This document shows, piece by piece, positions 1 through 10,729 of a DNA stretch of 64,000 nucleotides (position 1 is its first letter; each line of letters opens with the position of its first letter). Under the pieces are notes generated by a model. It searched no databases, was not told the origin of the DNA, and was given only the letters and a program-made list of their open reading frames with translations. This stretch comes from Turnera subulata (lineage: Eukaryota; Streptophyta; Magnoliopsida; Malpighiales; Passifloraceae), in contig JAKUCV010002380.1 of assembly GCA_028386065.3 (NCBI GenBank), positions 1 to 64,000 on the forward strand. The letters run 5' to 3'. Both the position numbers and the translations under genes were made by a program.

Positions 1-2835
1 TCAAGTCACTTTCAAAGAAGAGAAAACAAACCTCAACTAGAATTAATTTCCTATTTGACTTTTAGCTGCATCGTATGAGAGGAGAATCCAAGGGTGGGAC
101 AAAGCATTGAATCGTTGCCAACAGTTAAAAGTTGTTTGTGGGGGATGAAATCACCAAAAAAGCAAAGAAAAATCTTGGGATACAAATACAATACAATGGA
201 ATCAACAACAAAGATAGTGTGGTTGGCTGATGGACGGCGGAGAGTAAATGTTGAAGACCAAAACAAAAGAGATTTAGGATTTGACTATTGATGGGGGAAT
301 CGTTTGAAAAGGAAATTTGGGATTTGGGAGATGCCCTCTCAAACACATTCAAACAACAAGTTGGTTATTGGCCGTTAAGACTATCCTAACCGAAATGACC
401 ACCTCCTCCTTTGGATATTCGTTATTATATTTTGTTGTTTCTTTTGTTGGGAAAAATTATCTAAATTTTATTCACTGTAGTCTGTGACGAGGATATGTAT
501 TCAGTACTTTATTTTTTGCCGAGATATGTATTCAGTACTGTAAACGAGGTAACTTGCTCAGGGATTTTATTTTTTTGACAATAGCTTACACAGGGATATT
601 CAATAAGTATTAGTATAATTTATTACTACCCGAGTTCCAATTTTGAAGCTTTGCTCACCTGTGAATGTTGTGTTCTCGTGTCAAAAGAACCATACTGGCA
701 CTGTCATTCGCTCTTCTTTTTAGACTTAGAACTTTTCTGTCTTTTTTGTGGTGTCCCTTTCTTGGTTGTGGGGTTTTACTGCCATTGCATGCCTCGATGG
801 ATCTGCATCAAAGCAAAATCAAATCCAGAATCCAGAAAGATGATAAAAACTCTTCTACTGCTACTACTACTAGTACTTTATAAAATCCAAATACGACCGC
901 ACAGCAGAAAAGATATGAAGGAAGACTACATGTAAAAAGCCAAGATAGCTAGTTGCTTTATTTTTTCGTTTTCAATTAATGCCTATACAACCATAAAGAA
1001 GCCAAAAATCGATTGCATGTTTGCATGTGCGGTTGTGTGGACACAGGCTTTGAAAGCCTACGTTTCTTTCTAATCTCCCTAATTCGCTTTCAATTCAACA
1101 ATCAAATTGGCAAGTTGTATACAGAAAGGGTAAGAATTTTTGGGTTATTGTCGTTGAAACTTTTTTTAAAAAATCCAACAAATTGAGATACTATAAAAAA
1201 GAGAAACAAAAAAAACACTGTTTCTCCTCTTTGACCTACTCTTTTTTTTTTTTGTGTTACTCCTAGAGAGAGTAACCCGCATGATAAAAATAAAAATTAC
1301 TACTGTAGTTGAGTTTAGGTTAAGGAGAAGTGGAGAGAGTTTGACCCTCTGTCTAGGAAGTGGTGCCAAATCTTGGGGAGTTGGCTGCCACGACGACCAC
1401 GAGCATCGCTTGAAATCTGGGCCCGTCAGCCCCATGCGCTAGCTTTCTTGGCGCGGGCTCGGTTTCAAACTCCCTCCTTTTATTTTATGCCTCCAATCCC
1501 CTCCATCAATGAAAAAAAAAAGAAAATGTATGAAAAGGAATGCATACAAATACAAACACACGTTTGTTACAATAAGACCCATTTCAAATTTTTTATTCAA
1601 TGCAATTGCAATGAATTCTTTAAAAATTATGCATTACAAAATTAGCTGCAATGACAGATCACCAGTTAAATATGTTGAACTACCGTAGTAATTATAAAGT
1701 AGTATTATGGGGGAGCGGGAAATACTTGGTGGATTCTTCACCCAAAAATAAAAAATACTTGGTGGATTCCTTGCATTAACTTTTATGTCAAAATATAGTC
1801 AAAGCAATGGTGACAATTGCAAGTTAACTAGTTGGCTAATGATGTTTCCATATTCTAATTAATTACTCGTGCCAGTAAGGCCAGTATAAGATTATGTTCT
1901 ACAAATTAAGATGCTCACTCAATCATCATCATAGGTTTGATATTCACGTAAGGAAACATAATCAAATTTCAGTTTTTTTTTTTTTTAATCTTAGACGAAG
2001 GCACATGCTTTCAAACACACACGAGTCATATGTTCCTTTAGGAAAACACAAGAATATTAATCCGTTTACCGGTTGTAATGCTACATGAAAGCAAAACGAG
2101 CAAGGATAACTTGCCTTCATGATTAAAAAAAAAAAAAAGAACTTGCCTCATATCTTATGCTTACATCTTTATTTTTAAACCTAAAGGCAATGACTTCTTA
2201 GTCATCTTGATGGTGGATGGCAACTTTGAGCGCCAAAGAGTCAAATTTACCTTGGTTTAACTCATTTTTGTCATTGAGTTTTTAAAAAATGAGTTCAACT
2301 TATCTATTTTTCAGGCAATGTAAAAAAAATATATATATATACTCCCGAAAGTCCATGTTAAGTGTTTGAGTCTCTAGCAGCTTCTTTCTAGTCTTTTTTT
2401 TTTTTTTTTCCAAAGGAAAAGTACAACTACTAGTAATTTTGTTTTATTGAATGAGCCATAAGAGAATGGGGAGAAAATCCCGAAAGTCCATCTAGCACAT
2501 GATACATACGTACATAGGAGAAATGTAGTTGGATTGGATGCTAATTAAGCTGATTTGATACGGTCATGCCGAGAATCGCGGTCCTGTTATTTCGTCAATC
2601 AACATCAAAATCTACACCCAGATCTTCTCTTCCATTCATAAATCATGCACATCTTATCTTCATTCTCCAATAAACCATCATTAACAAATCATTAATAAAT
2701 TATTAACGCTCTGTTCTGTTTGTTTGTGATTAATCTTGTACTAGTACTACTGTATGAACATAATGACTCATCTTCCTTGTACTTTAATCCCGGCGAAGTT
2801 GGAAATGCATCACGATAAACACATCCTTTCTTTTC

Positions 2836-2875
<40 letters not shown>

Positions 2876-3231
2876 GAAACAGGGTATTACAGTTTTCTTT
2901 ATTACCTTTTGGCTGTGTAGGATTTCGTGATGGAGTCACAGTCAGAGAAATTGCAGAAAAATAAAATAAAGAGGAAGAAAAAAAGATTACAGTAAGTAAC
3001 TGGTCAAGGTATCTATTCAATTGGTTCACCAAATTACAGTGATTTTGGTATTAAATTGACCGTCGTTCTCCTAGTCCTAATATACGGCTGGTGGACAATG
3101 GCACCTGTGGAATATGCCCATGTGCATGTGCTCCGGATGGAGACCCTTCATTAGAATTTACCACAAACCAAAAGCCAAATGGAAAACCACTCAGTTCTTT
3201 GCTTGCTGTTGCCCTGGCAAAAAGTTTGATA
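1..3231. other. Intergenic, no gene recognised
   Basis: AT-rich spacer with homopolymer runs and no open frame resembling a known protein. Short frames on both strands are under 100 codons, have no family motif and often begin at non-ATG codons. It contains one TA microsatellite (2840-2871) and a short direct repeat near 1720-1770. Confidence 0.6.
2840..2871. repeat. TA dinucleotide microsatellite
   Basis: About 16 uninterrupted TA units, read directly. A likely polymorphic simple repeat. Confidence 0.95.
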
Positions 3232-3241
3232 CTACTACGTA

Positions 3242-4454
3242 GGGTTAATTACATTTTGACCCCCTGTATTCTCGTTTATTATTCACGAACCCCCTGAACT
3301 TTTTTTTCATCAATCAACCACCTGAACTCCCAATTTCATGCAATTGACCCCCTCCGTCCATGGGCAGATGGATTCCGTCACTTACACTAACGGAATGCAG
3401 GGATGGATGACACGTGGCAGCATCGTAACCGTTCAATAATTTTTTATTTTTAACAAAAAATACGAATTTATTTTTACATAAAATTAAATAAAATTCAAGA
3501 AAATAAAAAAGTAAAAGAAACAAAAATATATTAACAAAAAAATATCGAAATTAATACTACAATTCTCTAAAAATATGTAAAGCTCGTATTAATTACTAAT
3601 TATTATTCCCTAAAAATATAGAAATCTCCCATTAATTGGTATAAAAAAATATCTTAAAATTTAGGAAATTAATAATTATTATTTCCTAAAAAGTATGGAA
3701 AGCTCCCATTAATTAGTTTTTAGGAAATTAATAATTATTATTCCATAAAAATATAAAAAATCCCAATAATTAGTATAAAAATAGAAAAATATCTAAATTT
3801 TAGTAAATTAATAATTATTGTTCCCTAAAAAATATGGAAAGCTTCCATTAATTAGTTTAAAAATAAAAAAATGCCTAATTTACGAAATTAATAATTATTA
3901 TTCCCTAAAAATATAAAAGCTCCCATTAATTAGCATAAAAATAGAAAAATACTTAAATTTTAGGAAATTAATAATTATTCCCTAAAAATATGAAAAGATC
4001 CCATTGTTGGGCTGATTGACACGTGTCAAAATTTTATTCATTCAATATTTTTTTTTATTTTCTTCTTTTTCCAATTATTTTACAACAAAGTAAAAATATT
4101 GTATCAAAATCTTTTTTTTTGGAAAAATTAAAATAACCAAAAAAATTATTAAATGATTAAGATGTTTTCCATTTTTTCTTTTTTCTTTTTTTTCTTTTTT
4201 TTCTCTTTTGATATAATAATTTTTATTCTATATTTTTAAGAAAAATAAAATAGAAAAAATTGAATGGTTAAGATACTGCCACATGTCACTTATCCCTGCA
4301 TTCCGTTAAATCATTTAACAGAAACCTAAAATTTCTAACGGAAGGGGTCAATTGCATGAAATTGGGAGTTCAGGTGGTCGATTGATGAAAAAAAAAGTTC
4401 AGGGGGTTCGTGAATAATAAACGAGAATACAGGGGGTCAAAATGTAATTAACCC
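3242..4454. mobile_element. Non-autonomous Mutator-like TIR element (MULE)
   Basis: The first ~115 bp (from gggttaattacattttgacc) reappear almost exactly as the reverse complement at the right end. Weaker inverted similarity extends to about 200 bp per arm (to ~3450 and from ~4255). The element is flanked by a perfect 10-bp direct repeat, ctactacgta, at 3232-3241 and 4455-4464. Long terminal inverted repeats with 9-11-bp target duplications are characteristic of the Mutator superfamily. The 0.8-kb interior is AT-rich and has no transposase frame, so mobilisation in trans is inferred. The outer arms are nearly identical, suggesting a fairly recent insertion. It lies about 0.75 kb upstream of the expansin TATA box. 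Confidence 0.9.
3540..4010. repeat. Degenerate ~85-bp tandem array inside the MULE
   Basis: Five to six imperfect units share the pattern 'ttaataattattattccctaaaaatatggaaagctcccattaattagtataaaaatag' in degraded form, for example around 3595, 3670, 3735, 3810, 3890 and 3970. Internal arrays are common in non-autonomous TIR elements. No coding potential is seen. Confidence 0.75.
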
Positions 4455-4464
4455 CTACTACGTA

Positions 4465-5204
4465 CTACAACAGTATACGCATAAAGAGATTTATTTATTA
4501 CCCATCAAAACTCGATGTGCTAGTTAGTTAGCCATTGAAAGAAGCAGGCAGAGCATCAGGCTGGAAAAATTGAATTAAGCAAGGTTGGAAACCAAAAGAT
4601 AATATGTATTTCTATGATGATAGCAAAATCGGTTGGTTTGGTATATTCATCAAGATTGCCTAGTACAACAACCAGCTGGAGGCAAGAGTGAAATTAACGC
4701 TTCTCCACATAAATTCGGAGGAACATATGAATATTTATTTATTTTTTTGACAAGGAACAGGGAGAGGTAGATTTTTTTAATTTGAGTAATAAAAGTGATA
4801 GATAAGAAGGGTTATGTATGTAATATTAATATGGGATAAATAGGTAGTTGCTTTCGTTGCTTGCCCTCTTGGCTTTGGAGTTGGAGGTTTACTAATCACC
4901 AGAGAGGAAAACCACTTTGGCCCGCTTGGGATTTTAGGAAATTTCCTGCTTCGAAAGCTACAAAACCACACGGCTTTAGTTTTTTTCACACTTCACCTTT
5001 TCGAACTAAGACAAACGATTCTTAACATCACATCTACCAAAAATTTCCACCATTACATTACGTATATTAATATAGAGTCTTTTATGTCCCTGGTAGTTTA
5101 TGGTCCCCCCACCCGGGCTGCTTAAGAAAAGACTGTGTCTTTTTGGTTGTGGGCTTGTGGCTCAATAGTCCCCAAGGCCCTTTAAGGCCCCTCTATCCAA
5201 AGTT
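4465..5204. other. Upstream region of the expansin gene
   Basis: Non-coding spacer between the Mutator-type element and the expansin TATA box. It becomes pyrimidine- and C-rich from about 5100. I can support no specific cis-elements beyond the TATA box. Confidence 0.5.
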
Positions 5205-5212
5205 CTATAAAT
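5205..5212 (+). promoter_or_regulatory. Putative TATA box of the expansin gene
   Basis: ctataaat sits in a C-rich context about 235 bp before the start codon. Transcription would be expected about 30 bp downstream, near 5240, giving a short leader interrupted by one intron. Confidence 0.6.
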
Positions 5213-5312
5213 TCACACCCACCCCCGCCCATTTTTTCCTCACTCAGCTAGCTGCCTCACATACTTTTTTCTGTGTTGGAAAAGGAATTTCTGTTCAAGC
5301 TCCAACCTTCAT

Positions 5313-5436
5313 GTAAGGGGGGGGGAAAAAAAAAAAGGAGTAGAACAAGTAGTGTTATGTTGCATAATTTGAGCTTGGTTAGATGTCAGGAACACGAAAT
5401 GCTAACAGGTTCATTTTTTTTTTTTTGTGGGTGCAG
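5313..5436 (+). other. Putative 5'-UTR intron of the expansin gene
   Basis: A gtaagg donor at 5313 and a T-rich tract ending in gtgcag at 5436 bracket 124 nt. The acceptor lies only four bases before the ATG. Splicing would remove an upstream ATG at 5311-5313 that spans the donor. Confidence 0.6.
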
Positions 5437-5440
5437 GAAA

Positions 5441-6926
5441 ATGGGTCTAGCCGGGATTTTGTTGGTGGGTTTGCTTGCATTGGTGCCCTCTGTTAATGGG
5501 TATGGTGGAGGTGGGTGGATTAATGCTCATGCAACCTTCTATGGGGGTGGTGACGCTTCTGGCACAATGGGTATGCACATTTTGTTTCTCTCGGTGGAAC
5601 TAATTACTGTTTAAGGGTGTTAAACAATTATTTTAAAGCAGCAAACATTGTGCATGGTTATGCAAATTTGAGTAGCTAATTATTATGTTTAATCTTGGAT
5701 TGCAGGAGGGGCATGCGGGTATGGGAACCTGTACAGCCAAGGGTACGGTACAAACACGGCGGCACTGAGCACGGCTTTGTTCAACAATGGGTTGAGCTGT
5801 GGGTCGTGCTACGAGATTAAGTGTGTGAACGACGGGAAATGGTGCCTGCCAGGCTCCATTGTCATAACAGCCACCAATTTCTGCCCACCGAACAATGCAC
5901 TCCCTAACAATGCAGGAGGGTGGTGCAACCCTCCCCTCCACCACTTCGACCTCTCCCAGCCTGTTTTCCAGCGCATTGCTCAGTACAGAGCCGGAATTGT
6001 CCCCGTCGCTTACCGAAGGTATTATTTTTGCTTTTCATCCCTCAAATACCCTCCTCTCCTATTTCCTTCAAATTCTTAGTCTTGTTTTACTTTTTTTTTT
6101 TCCTTTAGAGAAAGTAAACAAAAATTGTTAATTACTGCTTTTTTCGCTTTTGGGTTTCTAGTGGGTCTTTTGTTTTTTTTTTCCTGGTTTCTGGTGGGTC
6201 TGTCTGTTTTCCTTCCCTTTCACATCTGGCCGGCTACTCTTTTTCTTTCTTTAACTTTAGCAGAGTCAAACATGCTTAGAAGTTAAGATCTTTTAGTTTT
6301 AACACTTTTTACTCTGGGCTTTCAATTTTTTTTGAAGTGATGTTAATTCATTAATCTCCAAAAAAGAAATATTGCCCACAAATGGTGAATAACAAAATGT
6401 TTACCTCAAAATTTAACCTTTTTTTGGCTGCTGGTTTTTCCATTCTTAGGACAAGCCACTTGTCCTTTCACAGTTACGTACCATATTCTTGTCTGTTTCT
6501 TTAATAGTATAAAAAAAGAAGAAAGAAAATTCTTTTCTCTTTGGAAATTGGTAATGTTAATTAGTAATGTTTAAGGAGGGGGATATTAACTGAAGTTGGT
6601 GGTTGTCGGGTTTTTGTAGGGTACAGTGCAGGAGGAGAGGGGGGATAAGGTTCACAATCAACGGCCACTCCTACTTCAACCTAGTCCTGATCACCAACGT
6701 TGGTGGTGCGGGTGATGTACATTCAGTTGCAATCAAAGGGTCCAGAACTGGTTGGCAACCAATGTCAAGGAACTGGGGACAGAACTGGCAGAGCAACACT
6801 TATCTCAATGGACAAAGCCTCTCATTTAAGGTCACCACCAGCGACGGCCGTAGTGTGGTCTCTTACAATGTTGCTCCTGCTCACTGGTCCTTTGGCCAGA
6901 CTTTCTCTGGTGCCCAATTCCGCTAG
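5441..6926 (+). CDS. EXPA: Alpha-expansin (EXPA), three coding exons
   Basis: Exons 5441-5570, 5706-6018 and 6620-6926 join in frame with GT..AG introns to give 249 aa, the usual alpha-expansin length. Expansins loosen cell walls at acidic pH by disrupting cellulose-hemicellulose contacts, without hydrolysis. Residues 1-20 form a hydrophobic signal peptide, so the product should be secreted to the wall. Domain 1 (GH45-like) has the alpha-expansin start [20 protein letters not shown], eight cysteines, and the HFD motif at 123-125. Domain 2 (C-terminal, cellulose-binding-like) keeps aromatic residues W193, W200, W204 and W237 and ends in QTFSGAQFR. Intron positions match those typical of the family. 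By recollection it resembles Arabidopsis EXPA1/2/8/10 more than EXPA4; exact orthology is not assigned. The gene looks intact. Confidence 0.97.
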
Positions 6927-9329
6927 GGTTTCAATGCAATTGGGAATATAATACCCACTATAGGCTTTAGTATTTACTCATGGCTAGTACTACCAACTAC
7001 TTTTAGTATAGTAGTAGACTTGCTTATATTATTACTATTATTATACACTGTGTGTTTCAATGGGGAGGGGTCAGTATTTGACTGTTTGGCCTCTTGGGTC
7101 AAGACGAGAAGGGCTTTTTTATTTGGTCCTCTCTCTCGTTTTGGGGGATAGTGCCATTGCCGCTCTAGGGTAGGGTGTGTCTATTTTAAGGGTCCCTTTT
7201 TTTATTAGTATTAGGGGGATCTTTCTTATTTTTCTTTTGTAATTTTCCTTTTCTCTTCGGGAAGAAGATGGAAGAAGAAAGATGGCAGAGGTGGACTTTT
7301 ACCACCCGCCGTAGAATTGTGGTTTTCCCCTTTAATGGGAACTGTTGGACTTTTTTTTTTTTTGCTTGAAAAAGCTCATTGTAATCAGCCTTGGCTGAAT
7401 TTCCTTATGTTTGTGAATGGGTTTGTATTTGGTGCTGTTTGTACACCAAATCTAGGCGCAAAGTGTATATTTGCAATTTCCACTAGTAATGAAGAGAGTG
7501 CTAATTCTATTACTAGTATTTATTGGGCCTTACTACTATTATTTGTTACCCACATGGAAGAGAAAATGCACTTGCTATAATATGAAATTCTGGATAAAAG
7601 GCCGTGATTATTCATTATTTTTTTTATTATTATTTTGGATAAAATTGCCGAATTCTTTTATTGGTTGTGTATAATTTTTGGGCATGTGGTTGGGCTGCCC
7701 TAGTGGCCCCAAATTGGGTTGTTATGCAAGGTCCCAAAACCTATAATCTGGGATGATGGTCTGCTTTCTTACAAATTTGGGCCCAAACTGTCATTTGAAT
7801 TCTTTTTTCTTTTTTTTTTCGAAAGATAGAATTATATTTCATTTAAACAGCTGCCATAAAGAAAAAACAAATATAACTACCGTACTGTTTGGAATCAAAC
7901 AAAGTTTTGACAAAATGAATCAAACAAAGTTGATGTGGAAAGAAAAGAAAAGGCCGACAAAATCTTAAAAGTCAGTTGGCATTTTCTGGATATGTTTGCA
8001 TATCTTCCACTGGGTAAATTTACTAATGATCTTCTCGGTGGAAGAAAGAATCATCAAATTAAATACTAAGTGTTAGAAAGAAATATTGTTTTGACGGGAA
8101 ATAAACTCAACATCAGCCTCACAGTTGCACCATTTCCTTCTTATAGTCGGGAAGTAATCATTCAATTTTTCCAATTTCCTCTTCGTATCCTCTTTGTCTT
8201 TTGGGGATATGCTTAAAAATCAGTTATCTCCTCAAACCAGTAGTTCCTATTTTTCTAATGGTTCTTCCAACTGTTATTTTTATCAATTAGCTTCTCCGAC
8301 AACAACGCAATTTCACGCAATGTAGGGGACAGGTCATTGCTCAAACTAGACTTGTTGGTCTTGTTTATGTAAGAAAATAAGAGATTAGATGATGATATCA
8401 TGTATTTTCTAAAACTAATCGCCTATTCTTAATAAATAAAATGCATCTCCCGGAATCCAAACTATTTTTTTGACTCGATGAAATGTGTTTCAATTTTTTT
8501 AAAGTTAACATAGAGGTACTACTGTTTTGTTATATGCATGTGAGAAAATATATATAAACAAACGGGAAAACTCCAATCACTTGCAGTTTGTTTGTCAGAG
8601 ACCTGTGGTGTGGACTGAGATACACTGTATGATGTTTCATATCAATGTCTGTCTACCTGTACCTTATCATCATGTGGTCTTTTTCAGTGCAGATTGTGTG
8701 AAGATTCATATTCGGTCATAAACAACATGGCCCTTCACCACCAGAGAATCTCATAAAAGTCATGAGATGGGATAATCCCATATATTTTCTGCTGCTATGC
8801 ACCATTCTCTCTAAAATATTTGGTCCAAAGAAACTCAAGCTTTATCTCACATATTCCTGATTTTACCTGAAAGTTTTGCTTATGAAAAACTGAAACAATA
8901 AACAAAAAAAAAGAAAAGTGGATGGTCCTAACTCCTAAAGATTGCCTCAGGATAATAAAGGATGAGGTATCCTCAACTTCCATCTAACAGGGCCCTGTAT
9001 AATAAATATAGTAGCATATGTTGAAAACATGTCAGACAAAAGAATTATAAGGGTTGATTCAATGAGTAATATTCGGTGCTTCTGTCTAATTTGTTCAAAT
9101 TCGATTCTTCTTGCCTGAGGGACATGTTGGTCTTAGAATGGGATAATCGTTTATCCCCGGAATTCTTTGTCTGAAACAAAGAACAATTGTCTTTCAAAAG
9201 CTCCAAGCTCCATAAATAGCCATTTTTTTTTTTGAAAAGAAGCTTAATAAAAGTTAGAGCAGGAATTCTCGAAGGATTTGTGCCCCAGAGGCATCCAGCA
9301 AGAGTTGATTCATACAAAATTGTAGGGAG
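6927..9329. other. Expansin 3' UTR and intergenic spacer
   Basis: The first ~500 bases are T-rich and probably include the 3' UTR and polyadenylation sites. No gene, RNA gene or bordered repeat was recognised in the rest. All frames are short and lack family motifs. Confidence 0.5.
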
Positions 9330-9811
9330 TGGAAATCGAGACTAAAGCGAACTCCCGTGACAGGCTTGATTTGGCAAGCATGCCACCAACCATATTAGCC
9401 TCGCGAAAGGTGTGGTGGATGAATGATGACTGACCATGGTCGGTTGAGCATCTCTCATACACACTCCATCAGAGGCAACCTATCAAAACGGGATAGAGCT
9501 GAAGAGTTGTGAGAGGAGATGTCCATGCTATCAACCTCCACCATCACTCTAAGAAAGCTAGAACTCCATGCAAGGCAGAGGATATTATATACTCCCCGCA
9601 AAGAACGAGATACATGGTTGAAAGTCTGTGAGCAAACCCTATAACCCACTTCCCTGCCGGGGTTCGGAACACACCTCCAGCACTTGCGCTCCTTGTGCGG
9701 CACAACTCCATCAATGTTAACTTTCATCCAACCATCATCAGTGGGCTTCCATCCAACAAATGTCTCCCTGGTCTGTGGCTCTAGGTTGGCAGATGTTGAG
9801 TGGGTTTCCAT
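9330..9811 (-). pseudogene. LINE RNase H-domain relic
   Basis: The minus-strand frame 9811-9455 reads GWKPTDDGWMKVNIDG near its start and VMVEVDSMD further on, the two Asp-containing strands of the RNase H-like domain that ends plant LINE ORF2 proteins. After a stop at 9455 the match continues in another frame (HHTFREANMVGGMLAKS, ~9360-9415), resembling the usual C-terminal 'REGN..AD.LA' block with its Asp lost. The Glu expected on the first helix is also not visible. No LINE 5' part, poly-A tail or target duplication was found, so this is an old fragment. Confidence 0.8.
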
Positions 9812-10729
9812 ACATAGCCAGGCACATTTAAAGCTTATGGGTTTGACTTGTTTAAATTGGCTGAAAAGCTTTCAAATTTAGCTTGTTTAAACTAGTTGGG
9901 TATTTTTACATTAAAATCTCGTTATTTTAAAATAATTATATTTATAGACAGTTATATAAATTTTTTTATTACTTTTTATAAGAATTATCAAATGAGCTGA
10001 ATTCAAATTTGCCTAAATTTTGAATAAATTGAGCTTGAGCTAGATATTTGAGCTCTAGATGAACACAAAGTCAAGTTGACCTTAAACTTGCCTGAAAATT
10101 TAGAGGAGCCGAGCTTAAATTTTTTAAAGATCGACTTGCCTTAGTTCATTCATTCACAAGGAGGCGATATTTGCACTTCACAAGTTTATAACCGCCCTGA
10201 GTTCACACATTTTTATTTTCAAAATGACAATAATATCCTATTGATAAATAAGTTCTTTATCTTAGTTCATCTTCTACTTTTTCAAGGATTGTTGTCTCCA
10301 TAGACTACAATAAAAAATCTTAATTATTCATATAAACTTAAAACTACTTCATTCTTTATCTTCTCTTCTTATCACAATTAGATATGCAACTAAAAATATA
10401 GTTTATATAAAAATTATCCTTCTTAAAACTATTTCCCGAGCAATAGTCTAACTAAACATATATTAAGTTGTTGATGTAAACAAAGAGTCTTTAGTCTTTT
10501 TTTTGGAAATCTGTGATGCAATAAACTTTTTACCTAAATTTTTATAAAAATTATTCAGACATGGGAGAGGGATGTTTTCTTTATAAATTCATAGTTTATA
10601 CCTTATAGAACTTATATATACTTTGTGTATTTGATAGATCGATCTTATGTTGTATCTTTTTTAAATTTTGTACTATAATAAAACTTAAATAAGACTATTT
10701 ATTATTAGTATAAAATTCTAAAATATAAT
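9812..10729. other. AT-rich spacer, possible degraded repeat
   Basis: No coding sequence. At 9830-10140 there are recurring 'ttgagcttgagct / agcttgtttaaa' words in both orientations, like decayed hAT-type MITEs, but no borders could be placed. The last five bases, ataat (10725-10729), would be the left target site of the gypsy element. Confidence 0.45.

Noticed and set aside
3540..4010. CRISPR-like spaced repeats
   Set aside because: Units are degenerate, AT-rich and have no unique spacers; they are internal repeats of a plant TIR element.
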